Shown here piece after piece: positions 6,367 to 12,706 of a stretch of 22,258 bases of DNA (positions are counted from its first letter, which is position 1; each line of letters starts with the position of its first letter). Below the pieces are notes generated by a model that did not search any database, was not told the origin of the DNA, and worked only from the letters and a program-made list of their open reading frames with translations. The stretch spans positions 1 through 22,258 of the IMG/VR virus record IMGVR_UViG_3300031707_000202; one strand, written 5' to 3'. Both the position numbers and the translations under genes were made by a program. The DNA is from a virus.

Positions 6367-7148
6367 TCGGTGATATGACAAAGCATGTCCTGCATAATTA
6401 TGTCCCATGGCGCAGCCAAAATTCATTGTGGCATGAGGCCCTAGCCGACCTTGAAGCGTTGCAGGCGATGGTGATCGTGTCCTGCAATGATGACAGATGC
6501 GGGTGGGTAGGATGTCTCGGGGAGACTCACAGTCCAAAACACGCTCCCGAGAAAATCTTATGCCCGCAATGTAGCGAGACCACCGAGACGGTAACCCCGG
6601 TATGGTTCGCAGACCTCCGGAGGCGCATTGCCGAGCTGGAGGCTCAACTTCGGGCCGGCCGGATTCAAATATCTGATCCGTTACAACAGATCGACACAAC
6701 GAATGAACGAGATCGGAATCCTCAGCAATCGTATGACGGACGACACGGAGGAGAGAAAGCCATGACCACAACCATCCACGTTGACATGGACAAACCGTGC
6801 GCCAAATGCGGGCAGAACGGGGCAACACAGAGCGGCCTCTGCCTCGTTTGCGCGACGAAAATGGGTCGGGTACTCCGGGACGACATCAGCAAGGTCCTCG
6901 ACGCAGCCCGCGAACTCATCGAGCAGCATCTCGAGGAGCGCAGTCCCGACGTAGCCCAGGCCATGGGGCTCTCGGAAGATGGGACCGTGGCTCTCGGCAT
7001 CACGGTCAAGATTGAGAATGCCGGAGGTGGACAGTTTACCCTCGACGTCGGCTTCCGGCTGGTGAAGGAACGGATCCGGGACAATAAGACGCGGATCGTC
7101 AGCACGCAGCCGACTTTGCTGCAAAACCAAGAGGAGACCAGAACATGA
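6363..7148 (+). CDS. Two-part zinc-ribbon protein; C-terminal half is a paralogue of the 3985 gene, with an internal start at 6762
   Basis: One open frame of 261 residues from ATG 6363 (ATGA overlap, GGAGGGAAG upstream). Residues 1-100 carry a zinc ribbon (Cys41, Cys46, Cys67, Cys70; Cys51 nearby) and a short coil RRIAELEAQL. Residues 101-133 look like a linker. From Met134 a second unit begins: zinc ribbon Cys146/149/160/163, then the same alpha-beta domain as the gene at 3985. ATG 6762 has its own strong SD, GGAGGAG at 6747-6753 with 8-nt spacing. Two products may therefore be made, or two former genes have fused by loss of a stop codon. If read as two genes, the second is 6762-7148 (128 residues). 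Function unknown; zinc binding is likely. Confidence 0.65.
   Translation: MIGDMTKHVLHNYVPWRSQNSLWHEALADLEALQAMVIVSCNDDRCGWVGCLGETHSPKHAPEKILCPQCSETTETVTPVWFADLRRRIAELEAQLRAGRIQISDPLQQIDTTNERDRNPQQSYDGRHGGEKAMTTTIHVDMDKPCAKCGQNGATQSGLCLVCATKMGRVLRDDISKVLDAARELIEQHLEERSPDVAQAMGLSEDGTVALGITVKIENAGGGQFTLDVGFRLVKERIRDNKTRIVSTQPTLLQNQEETRT
6885..7148 (+). repeat. Duplicated segment, copy 2 (partner 4015-4272)
   Basis: Second copy of the duplicated coding segment, here joined to an upstream zinc ribbon and larger frame. It carries two extra residues near the C-terminus compared with copy 1. Both copies are followed by an ATGA overlap into the next gene. Confidence 0.85.
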
Positions 7149-7594
7149 AAAGCGAAATGAAAGTGCGTATCGGTGTTTGGGCGGCTTCGATCCTGATGCT
7201 GCTTTACGCGATCATGGTCACCTGCGGGTGGATAACAAACGTCTTCGCCGCGGACACGGACTATCAGTTCGTGACGCCGGGGGCGGCGTTCACCATGGCC
7301 AGCACGGGGGCCACGGGGGCGACCGGATATGAATGGGCCAGACAACCATCGGGAGGCGCATGGACTACCTGGGACGGGTCCGCCGTGACAGCCACGGACA
7401 CGCTGGCCGCGAAGGCGGCGGCCCGGTACCGGCTCCGGGGATACCTGACCGTCCCAGGCTGGATCTGCGATGCTGCGGGCTGCACGGAAACCGGGACGCG
7501 GAACGTATACGGGGAATTTTCAGACCCAAGCGACTGGAATATAGCGGTCACGATCCCGGCGTGTGGCAAGGCATCCAAACCCGCAAAGCAATAA
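7145..7594 (+). CDS. Secreted or membrane-anchored hypothetical protein
   Basis: A 149-residue protein starting at ATG 7145 (ATGA overlap). Basic residues at the N-terminus are followed by a hydrophobic stretch (about 9-35, IGVWAASILMLLYAIMVTCG) and VFAAD. This reads as a signal peptide with cleavage after VFA, or as an uncleaved anchor. The mature part is Gly/Thr/Ala-rich and beta-like (PGAAFTMASTGATGATGYEW), with two Cys in CDAAGC and one near the end. A small Ig-like or fibronectin-like fold is possible. Phage proteins exported from the cytoplasm can act in superinfection exclusion or lysis, but neither is shown. It is inserted between members of the duplicated gene families. Confidence 0.65.
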   Translation: MKSEMKVRIGVWAASILMLLYAIMVTCGWITNVFAADTDYQFVTPGAAFTMASTGATGATGYEWARQPSGGAWTTWDGSAVTATDTLAAKAAARYRLRGYLTVPGWICDAAGCTETGTRNVYGEFSDPSDWNIAVTIPACGKASKPAKQ

Positions 7595-7606
7595 GGGGTG
7601 GGCGAA

Positions 7607-7834
7607 ATGGGAATACTATACCCCCCGAAGATCGACCTGGAGATCCTGACCTTTCTCCCAAGCCCGGTCACTGCCGTGCAGAAGGACGCAGATGAAGAAC
7701 TAAAGCTCATGCTTTTGGCTGCGATCGAGGCTCACCAAACGGGGGCAAACTTCTACACGATCCTGAAAAACAACCGAGGCCCGTGGACCGTCTATCTCCG
7801 ACAGAAGCCGGTTCTGCATTCCAAGCAGGGGTGA
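7607..7834 (+). CDS. Small hypothetical protein
   Basis: A 75-residue protein. ATG 7607 is chosen with AAGGGGTG six bases upstream; an in-frame GTG at 7598 lies inside that SD and is less likely. It has a hydrophobic N-terminal part, a helix DEELKLMLLAAIEAH, and a short C-terminal strand region ending in a basic tail. No motif is recognised. The three-base gap to the next ATG suggests co-translation. Confidence 0.6.
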   Translation: MGILYPPKIDLEILTFLPSPVTAVQKDADEELKLMLLAAIEAHQTGANFYTILKNNRGPWTVYLRQKPVLHSKQG

Positions 7835-7837
7835 GAA

Positions 7838-8221
7838 ATGCAAGGCCGAATCCCGGTGGTCCTTTGTACCAAGTGCGGCGCATGGATCGGGACGAAACGA
7901 CGGAACGGCTGCCATGCGATATGTGTGACGTGTGCTCGGCTCCGGAACAAGCAGTATTGCCAGATCTACTACGCCAAGCATGGGAAGCGAGTGCACCGAA
8001 AGAGATTGCCCGGAGAACCCAAGCTGAGGCCAGGCCCGAGGAAAGAACCGATCACGGATGCAGAATGCCAGGAGGCTATGAGGTTGGGGCAGCAATTGCC
8101 GATCCGCAGGGTAGACCTTTGGAGCTTGGTGGATCAATCCAAGTTCGGATCTATGCCTTGGGGGTTGCGAGGAGGGAGAAAAACCGCAGCGGAGGAAAGT
8201 TCGTATGGAAGAGAGAGCTGA
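7838..8221 (+). CDS. Zinc-ribbon hypothetical protein, paralogue of the gene at 4269
   Basis: A 127-residue protein starting at ATG 7838 with AGGGGTG upstream. A zinc ribbon uses Cys10, Cys13, Cys29 and Cys32, with an extra Cys25. The basic stretch (about 38-75), the PITDAECQEAMRLGQ segment and the DLWSLVDQSKFGSMPW motif line up with the protein at 4269-4664. The two are clearly related but far more diverged than the neighbouring duplicated pair. Zinc and basic residues suggest nucleic-acid binding. The 3' end overlaps the RusA gene by 17 bases. A 148-residue frame over the same stretch (7783-8229) lacks family features and is treated as a shadow. Confidence 0.75.
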   Translation: MQGRIPVVLCTKCGAWIGTKRRNGCHAICVTCARLRNKQYCQIYYAKHGKRVHRKRLPGEPKLRPGPRKEPITDAECQEAMRLGQQLPIRRVDLWSLVDQSKFGSMPWGLRGGRKTAAEESSYGRES

Positions 8222-8612
8222 GGACGTGATCGAGTTCTTCATCGCGGCCGATCCGGTGGCCCAGGGACGGGGGCGGATCGTGAAGCGTGGAGGCTTCTAC
8301 GGGATCGCGGATCCACCCAAGAGCCGGGACTGGAAAGCCGGGATCCGGGCGATTGCGCAGGCCTACGCACAGGATCCGCTCTGGGATGTGCCCCTTGCCA
8401 TGGCTCTCACGATCGTCTGCCAGAAGCCAAAAAGCGCAAAAAAGGGCGAGGTCTACAAGGCCAGCCGTCCCGATCTATCGAACTACGAGAAGGGGATCGA
8501 GGATGCGCTCGAAGGCGTGATCTACACCAACGATTCCCGGATCTGCGTGAAGAACTCGCGCAAGGTCTACGGATCGGCGCCGGGAATCCGGATCAGAATC
8601 TGGATGTTGTGA
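8205..8612 (+). CDS. rusA: RusA-like Holliday-junction resolvase
   Basis: A 135-residue protein, slightly longer than E. coli RusA (120). ATG 8205 has GGAGGA at 8191-8196. The family core is clear: an N-terminal strand EFFIAADPVAQGRGR, then RPDLSNYEKGIEDAL at 88-102, GVIYTNDSRIC at 104-114, and a final beta strand. Asp90, Lys96 and Asp110 match the metal-binding/catalytic Asp70, Lys76 and Asp91 of E. coli RusA. The position of Asp72 is Ser92 here. RusA dimers cut four-way junctions. In phages they resolve recombination intermediates and clear branches before packaging, which fits its place as the last early gene before the terminase. Confidence 0.9.
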   Translation: MEERAEDVIEFFIAADPVAQGRGRIVKRGGFYGIADPPKSRDWKAGIRAIAQAYAQDPLWDVPLAMALTIVCQKPKSAKKGEVYKASRPDLSNYEKGIEDALEGVIYTNDSRICVKNSRKVYGSAPGIRIRIWML

Positions 8613-8749
8613 TGCAAAATAGTTGAGATCCAGATTGCTCAACAAAATCATGATGTTGACGCACAATGCGTGACAAATAGGCTTGGTTGATGTCGTTTTT
8701 TCTTGACAGGATGGATTTCAAAGTGCTGTTCTGAGGGTGACCGAGTCCT

Positions 8750-8763
8750 CCTTTGCGCAAAGG
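8750..8763. promoter_or_regulatory. Perfect 14-bp palindrome, possible operator
   Basis: CCTTTGCGCAAAGG is a perfect palindrome lying 65 bases before the terminase start. Its symmetry and size fit a dimeric DNA-binding protein site. It could also form the top of an RNA structure, but it has no loop, so a protein site is more likely. Confidence 0.5.
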
Positions 8764-8801
8764 GGCCTGTTTCTAGGGGAGAAATCTCTGGAGCAGGCCC
8801 C
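8762..8801 (+). promoter_or_regulatory. GC stem-loop upstream of the terminase genes
   Basis: GGGGCCTG (8762-8769) pairs perfectly with CAGGCCCC (8794-8801). Inside, TTTCT (8770-8774) can pair with AGAAA (8780-8784), stacking directly on the first stem. No T-run follows, so it is unlikely to be an intrinsic terminator. It lies in the presumed leader of the late transcript and overlaps the 14-bp palindrome by two bases. CCGAGTC occurs on both sides (8741-8747 and 8800-8806). Confidence 0.5.
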
Positions 8802-8827
8802 GAGTCGTTTGTGGGGCAAGAGAAACG

Positions 8828-9283
8828 ATGGCAACGACAAAAAAGGCAGCCCTCACCACAGAGCTGATTGCCTCGGCCCTAAAGGCCACTGGAGGCAGTC
8901 AGGCTGGGGCCGGCAGAAGGTTGCGTGTTGATCGTAGCGCCATTTGCAAACGAGTGCAGAAGTCGAGGTTACTCCAATCCATCCAGCGCCAGGCCCGAGA
9001 ATCTCTCATCGATGAGGCTGAGACAGGGCTCCTCAAGTCGGTCAAGCGTGGCAAGGGCTGGGCCGTGTGCTTCACGCTCAAAACCTTGGGCAAGGATCGC
9101 GGGTACATCGAGCGGCAGGAGATCACGGGAGTCGATGGACAGCCGTTTGCGGCGGGCTATTTCGTCGGGCCGAGCAAGCTGACCGATGTTGACGAATGGG
9201 AAAGAGCAATCCAGACCGGAAACTCCGATGGCAACGGCAAGGGGAACGATGGCGGAAACGGCAAGACACATCCAGACGCCTGA
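8828..9283 (+). CDS. terS: Terminase small subunit
   Basis: A 151-residue protein. Residues 10-45 (LTTELIASALKATGGSQAGAG then RRLRVDRSAICKRV) form a helix-turn-helix of the kind that opens phage small terminases. A central helical part (about 50-85) should oligomerise. The GWAVCFTLKTLGKDRGYIERQE motif at 77-98, ending ITGVDG, is typical of this family. The Gly/Asn/Asp-rich tail (130-151) is flexible and probably contacts the large subunit. TerS binds the packaging site and regulates TerL, encoded next and overlapping by 35 bases. The SD is weak (GGGG about 11 nt upstream), so translation may depend on the upstream RNA structure. Confidence 0.85.
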   Translation: MATTKKAALTTELIASALKATGGSQAGAGRRLRVDRSAICKRVQKSRLLQSIQRQARESLIDEAETGLLKSVKRGKGWAVCFTLKTLGKDRGYIERQEITGVDGQPFAAGYFVGPSKLTDVDEWERAIQTGNSDGNGKGNDGGNGKTHPDA

Positions 9284-10670
9284 AAACATCGTCTGGAAGG
9301 CCCAGCTCCGGCAGGCGCACGCCTTGTCCTGCCCTGCGTTCGAGCTCTTCTACGGCGGCGCCAAGTACGGCGGGAAGACCGATTTCCTGCTCGCAGATTT
9401 CGCGCAGGACGTGAACACCTGGGGCCGAGCCTGGAAGGGCATCATCTTTCGGCGGACCTACAACGAGCTCGAAGAGATCATCGCCCGCAGCCTGGAGCTC
9501 TACCCCTACGCATTCCCTGGTGCGAAGTACGGCGCGACCTCAAAGACCTGGTACTTTCCCAGCGGAGCACGGCTCAAGCTCCGGTTCATCGATCAGATCA
9601 AGGACATTCACCACTACCACGGCCATTCGTATTCGTTTGCCGGTTGGGATGAGCTGCCGCGCTGGAATGATCTGGAGCTCTACCTGGAATTCATGTCCAT
9701 GATCCGCTCGCCGGCGGGAGCCCCGTGCCGAGTTAGGGCCACGGGAAACCCGGGCGGGCCTGCCCATCTCCACGTGAAACAACGCTTCATCGACGTCGCG
9801 GCTCCCTTGCGCATCTACCGGGATCCCGAGACTGGACTCACCCGTGTCTTTGTGCCCGCACGCCTCGAAGACAACCCGCAAGGCACGATGAGAGATCCAG
9901 CCTATGAAGCGCGCATGAAGCTGCTACCTCCGCACCTCTACAAGATGTACCGGGAGGGGCGATGGGATGTAGTGGCCGGATCTGTATTCGGGGAGATCTG
10001 GAACCCGGCTGCCCATGTCATGAAACCCTTCCGGATCCCGAAGGCTTGGCGCAAGTTCCGGGCCCTGGATTGGGGATCGAGTCGGCCGTTCTCGGTCGGC
10101 TGGTACGCAGTCGATACCGAAGGGCGCCTGTTCAGGTATCGGGAACTGTACGGGTGGGGCGGAAAGCCCAACGTAGGGCTCAAGTGGGATTCCCGGACCT
10201 TGGCGCGGGAGATCCTGGCCAGGGAGAAAGGCGCCTTCGACGAGGGCCAGGTGGATGCTGGTCCGGCCGATCCGTCTGTGTGGAACAAGCAGGACGGACC
10301 GTCAGTCGCCGAGAAGATGGCCGAAGAGGGAGTCTCCTGGATCCGCGCGGACAACGACCGGTTGAATGGATGGCAGGAAGTCATGGCGCGCCTTCGATGG
10401 AGTGAACCCCTACCCGGCAGGCCCGCAGCCTCCGAACGGCCTGGGCTGGTCATCTTCGAGAATTGCGTGCATCTGATCCGTACCCTGCCGGTGCTCACCT
10501 ACGATGAGACGCACCCGGAGGATATCGACACCGACCAGGAAGAGCACGCGGCGGACGAACTCCGATACGCCTGTATGAGCCGGCCGTGGAGAACCTACAC
10601 GGTTCCGGAGATAGCCAGATTCAAGGAGATGCAAGAGTTCAAACCTCTCGACCCGTTTGCTGGGTACTGA
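9249..10670 (+). CDS. terL: Terminase large subunit (packaging ATPase and nuclease)
   Basis: A 473-residue protein of usual TerL length. ATG 9249 has AAGGGGA upstream; in-frame ATGs at 9186 and 9228 are alternatives. The ATPase domain has Walker A GGAKYGGKT at 36-44, Walker B YSFAGWDE at 128-135, and a coupling motif ATGNPGG near 160-166. The RNase-H-like nuclease domain starts at ALDWGSS (Asp274) and has Asp336 (VDAGPADPS) and Asp436 (HAADELRYA) as probable metal ligands. This is the Terminase_6 type. The enzyme cuts concatemeric DNA and drives it into the procapsid through the portal. The packaging mode cannot be deduced without a larger comparison. Confidence 0.95.
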   Translation: MAETARHIQTPENIVWKAQLRQAHALSCPAFELFYGGAKYGGKTDFLLADFAQDVNTWGRAWKGIIFRRTYNELEEIIARSLELYPYAFPGAKYGATSKTWYFPSGARLKLRFIDQIKDIHHYHGHSYSFAGWDELPRWNDLELYLEFMSMIRSPAGAPCRVRATGNPGGPAHLHVKQRFIDVAAPLRIYRDPETGLTRVFVPARLEDNPQGTMRDPAYEARMKLLPPHLYKMYREGRWDVVAGSVFGEIWNPAAHVMKPFRIPKAWRKFRALDWGSSRPFSVGWYAVDTEGRLFRYRELYGWGGKPNVGLKWDSRTLAREILAREKGAFDEGQVDAGPADPSVWNKQDGPSVAEKMAEEGVSWIRADNDRLNGWQEVMARLRWSEPLPGRPAASERPGLVIFENCVHLIRTLPVLTYDETHPEDIDTDQEEHAADELRYACMSRPWRTYTVPEIARFKEMQEFKPLDPFAGY

Positions 10671-10672
10671 CC

Positions 10673-10891
10673 ATGCCTTCTGCAACCATCATCGATCTGC
10701 GCGACTACATGGAGCAGGGAGTTCCCGCTCCTTGCCCAAAAAGCACGGAACAAAAGTACGTCAAGCCCGCTCCTCTCTTCTGGACCTGCGCGTGCGGATG
10801 CCACGTCTTTCTCGTCTCGTCCGACGGCATTCTTTGCCCTGATTGCGGATCGTACCAACCTTTTGTAACCCACGGAGGAATCGACCGATGA
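10673..10891 (+). CDS. Small zinc-ribbon protein
   Basis: A 72-residue protein starting at ATG 10673, two bases after the TerL stop. The core FWTCACGCHVFLVSSDGILCPDCG is a classic short zinc ribbon (CxC then CxxC), flanked by flexible ends. No clear SD precedes it; it probably relies on coupling to TerL. Similar small zinc proteins near terminase genes occur in phages, but their role is unclear. It overlaps the following start by four bases. Confidence 0.7.
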   Translation: MPSATIIDLRDYMEQGVPAPCPKSTEQKYVKPAPLFWTCACGCHVFLVSSDGILCPDCGSYQPFVTHGGIDR

Positions 10892-11832
10892 AAAAGACCG
10901 TTCTCGCGATGGTACTCGTTGCCTGCGCCGGCCTACTGATGGCCTTCCCGATCCACGGGCCGCAAGAAATCACCGACATTTGGACCTTCCGGGTGGCGCC
11001 GATCTTCGGATCTGGAGTGAGCTTTCCCAACATTGCGCTCACCGGGGATCCCACGCTGGCCTCCGATGCAACAGGAGGGAACGCTGGAGCGAGGAGCGAA
11101 TTCCAGGGGCTTCTGAAGGTCGATCTCGTTCCGTTCGGGACGATGACCAACGGCACCACGGAGACGACCTCCTACATTGACGACACTCCGACTGGGGAAT
11201 GGGCGCCAGTGGATGCTGACGTTGTGGAGAGCGCGAGCACCACGATCTATCGGATCGGCACCACGTCGTACAAGGCAGCCTTTGCCGCTACTGCTGCGAC
11301 GGGCGACGGCGCCAGCAACACCATCACGTCAGACAACTTGGAAGCAGATGAATCGATCGGCTTTTGGATCTACTCGGATACGAATCTCACAGCGGCTTGG
11401 CTGACCTTGGTGTTGACGGATAACGGCGGCGCCAGGACCTTCAATTTCCCGGCTGTATCCCCGAATGTCTGGACCTGGGTTGAGATCGATATCACTTCCC
11501 TTGCGGCAGGTACCGGAGATCAGATCACTGCGGTGGCCGTGCTGCTTTCTTCTGCGGGAGCTACCGGGCTTGGGGCTTTCAACATCTACCTGGACGGTAT
11601 GTGGAAATGGGACGCCGCGGACGAGCTCGCCCTGGGCCAGAATCTCATCACGGGTGGAGTGCTCAGGGTTCTGACTTGGGTAAAGGCCGATGCCGGTACT
11701 CAGGCTCATGATATGGCGGCGCTCGCGGAAAATACGGACTGGTTCCCGAATTACCAGGCAAGCACTGATGTGATTGTCCAGATCACGGACCAGAGCACCA
11801 AGGCCGGAATGGCTCTCGTCGCCTACCAGTAA
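10888..11832 (+). CDS. Beta-rich protein with N-terminal signal sequence, candidate surface or decoration protein
   Basis: A 314-residue protein. ATG 10888 follows GGAGGA with good spacing. The N-terminus MKKTVLAMVLVACAGLLMAFP looks like a signal peptide; LVAC could be a lipobox (Cys13), or cleavage could follow LMA. Residues about 100-260 resemble a jelly-roll or carbohydrate-binding-like sandwich: ESIGFWIYSDTNLTAAWLTL, NVWTWVEIDITSLA, AFNIYLDGMWKWD. Such domains occur in phage fibres and head decorations. Its location between TerL and portal suggests a virion role, whereas the signal sequence argues for export. Both are inference. A possible alternative is a phage-encoded receptor-masking lipoprotein. 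Confidence 0.65.
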   Translation: MKKTVLAMVLVACAGLLMAFPIHGPQEITDIWTFRVAPIFGSGVSFPNIALTGDPTLASDATGGNAGARSEFQGLLKVDLVPFGTMTNGTTETTSYIDDTPTGEWAPVDADVVESASTTIYRIGTTSYKAAFAATAATGDGASNTITSDNLEADESIGFWIYSDTNLTAAWLTLVLTDNGGARTFNFPAVSPNVWTWVEIDITSLAAGTGDQITAVAVLLSSAGATGLGAFNIYLDGMWKWDAADELALGQNLITGGVLRVLTWVKADAGTQAHDMAALAENTDWFPNYQASTDVIVQITDQSTKAGMALVAYQ

Positions 11833-11844
11833 GAGGAACGGACC

Positions 11845-12189
11845 ATGCAGATCCCCGGCTGGTTGATGAAGATCCTCGGAAATCTCGCGGAGCAGTTGGC
11901 CATGCTGATTGCTCGGGAGGTGTACGCATGGGTGGAGGGTTGGGCGGAGGGACTTACCGAAAAGTTCGGATTCAAACCGGATCCACAGCTCAAGGCCGCC
12001 GCCTTCAACCAGGAATTCGCGAAACGCTGTGAATCCGAAGTGGTTGGAACACCAACCGCCGGCCAGGTCAACTTCTTGAGGGAATGGGTTCACCAGGAGC
12101 ACGAGCACCCTGAGCTGGCCGTGGCCGTAAACGGGCATGAGTTCCCAGGCCCTATCAAATTCACGCCTCCGCACAGGATGCCAGAATGA
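11845..12189 (+). CDS. Hypothetical protein
   Basis: A 114-residue protein starting at ATG 11845 with AAGAGGAACGG upstream. Residues 1-40 form an amphipathic helix rich in Trp and aliphatic residues (PGWLMKILGNLAEQLAMLI), perhaps membrane-associated, but with too many charges for a true membrane segment. The rest is mixed, ending in a Pro/His-rich tail. No family recognised. It overlaps the next small membrane protein by four bases, so the two may act together. Confidence 0.6.
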   Translation: MQIPGWLMKILGNLAEQLAMLIAREVYAWVEGWAEGLTEKFGFKPDPQLKAAAFNQEFAKRCESEVVGTPTAGQVNFLREWVHQEHEHPELAVAVNGHEFPGPIKFTPPHRMPE

Positions 12190-12386
12190 GCAATAACCGA
12201 GGCAAACCCATCAGGGCGAATCCAGCGACCATCAAGATCAGGCCACGAAGCCAAATCGAGATCAAGGCCAACCGTGGCAACGCCCTGCTCTTCTGGGTCT
12301 ACCTGGCGATCTGTGGGCTCATTGCGGGAGCCATGCTTTACGCGGGCCAGTACATTCTTCACCTCTACCGAGGGATCAACCCATGA
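12186..12386 (+). CDS. Small single-pass membrane protein
   Basis: A 66-residue protein starting at ATG 12186 (ATGA overlap). A very basic N-terminus (about 1-30) precedes one membrane helix (about 33-58, ALLFWVYLAICGLIAGAMLY) and a short tail. By the positive-inside rule the N-terminus stays in the cytoplasm. Single-pass holins and inner-membrane accessory proteins have this size, so a holin-like role is possible. No endolysin is visible nearby, and it lies among head genes, which weakens that idea. Confidence 0.65.
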   Translation: MSNNRGKPIRANPATIKIRPRSQIEIKANRGNALLFWVYLAICGLIAGAMLYAGQYILHLYRGINP

Positions 12387-12700
12387 AGCTCATTGATCTC
12401 AAACGGCCGAAGCTCTCGGAGAAAGAGACGAAGGACTCGATGGGCGTTCCGGGGGACCAGAACCGGTATCCATACGGGCTCGAACTGCACTTCGACACCG
12501 AGGAAGTGGAAAAGATCGAGGAGCTGCAGGACGTGGAGGCTGGCGCGACTCTAAAACTGATTGCCGAGGTAACGGTGACCGGGGTTCGCGTGAGTGAGCA
12601 CCAAGGCGATAAGAAGAAGAGCCACAGCGTTGACCTCCAACTCACGAAGGTTGCGATTGTCAACGAAGACGATTTCGATGCTGGATTCGAGGAAGGGTGA
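12383..12700 (+). CDS. Small head-associated protein candidate
   Basis: A 105-residue acidic protein starting at ATG 12383 (ATGA overlap, upstream CGAGGGATC). It opens with MKLIDLKRPKLSEKE, then RYPYGLELHFDTEEVEKIEEL, then beta strands (ATLKLIAEVTVTGVRVSEH, SHSVDLQLTKVAIVNED). This layout is familiar from a group of about 100-residue phage proteins encoded just before podovirus portals or capsid genes, some described as capsid-stapling or minor head proteins. I assign it by that resemblance only. It may bind the capsid shell or act in assembly. Confidence 0.55.
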   Translation: MKLIDLKRPKLSEKETKDSMGVPGDQNRYPYGLELHFDTEEVEKIEELQDVEAGATLKLIAEVTVTGVRVSEHQGDKKKSHSVDLQLTKVAIVNEDDFDAGFEEG

Positions 12701-12706
12701 GAATCC

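Larger units (their letters stand above)
8613..8827 (+). promoter_or_regulatory. Intergenic control region between early and late genes
   Basis: This is the only sizeable non-coding stretch (215 bases). Possible sigma70-like elements are TTGACG at 8655-8660 with TAGGCT 17 nt downstream, and TTGACA at 8703-8708 with only a poor -10 (TGTTCT). The first spans the palindrome ACGCACAATGCGT (8659-8671). A T6 run ends at 8701. A perfect 14-bp palindrome (8750-8763) and a GC stem (8762-8769 / 8794-8801) precede the terminase. I infer a late promoter and operator region; no single promoter is convincing. The downstream start at 8828 has only a weak SD. Confidence 0.5.

Noticed and set aside
6160-6828. 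222-residue antisense frame
   Set aside because: It lies opposite two well-supported genes and has no ribosome site or family features; all other genes are on the plus strand.
7783-8229. 148-residue plus-strand frame
   Set aside because: It overlaps the zinc-ribbon gene at 7838, which has a clear paralogue and SD, so this frame is a shadow.
11329-12174. 281-residue antisense frame
   Set aside because: It is opposite the 10888 and 11845 genes; in GC-rich DNA long antisense frames are common, and no motif is seen.
12186-12386. Holin
   Set aside because: A single membrane helix is not enough, and no endolysin or spanin is seen nearby; kept as a membrane protein of unknown role.
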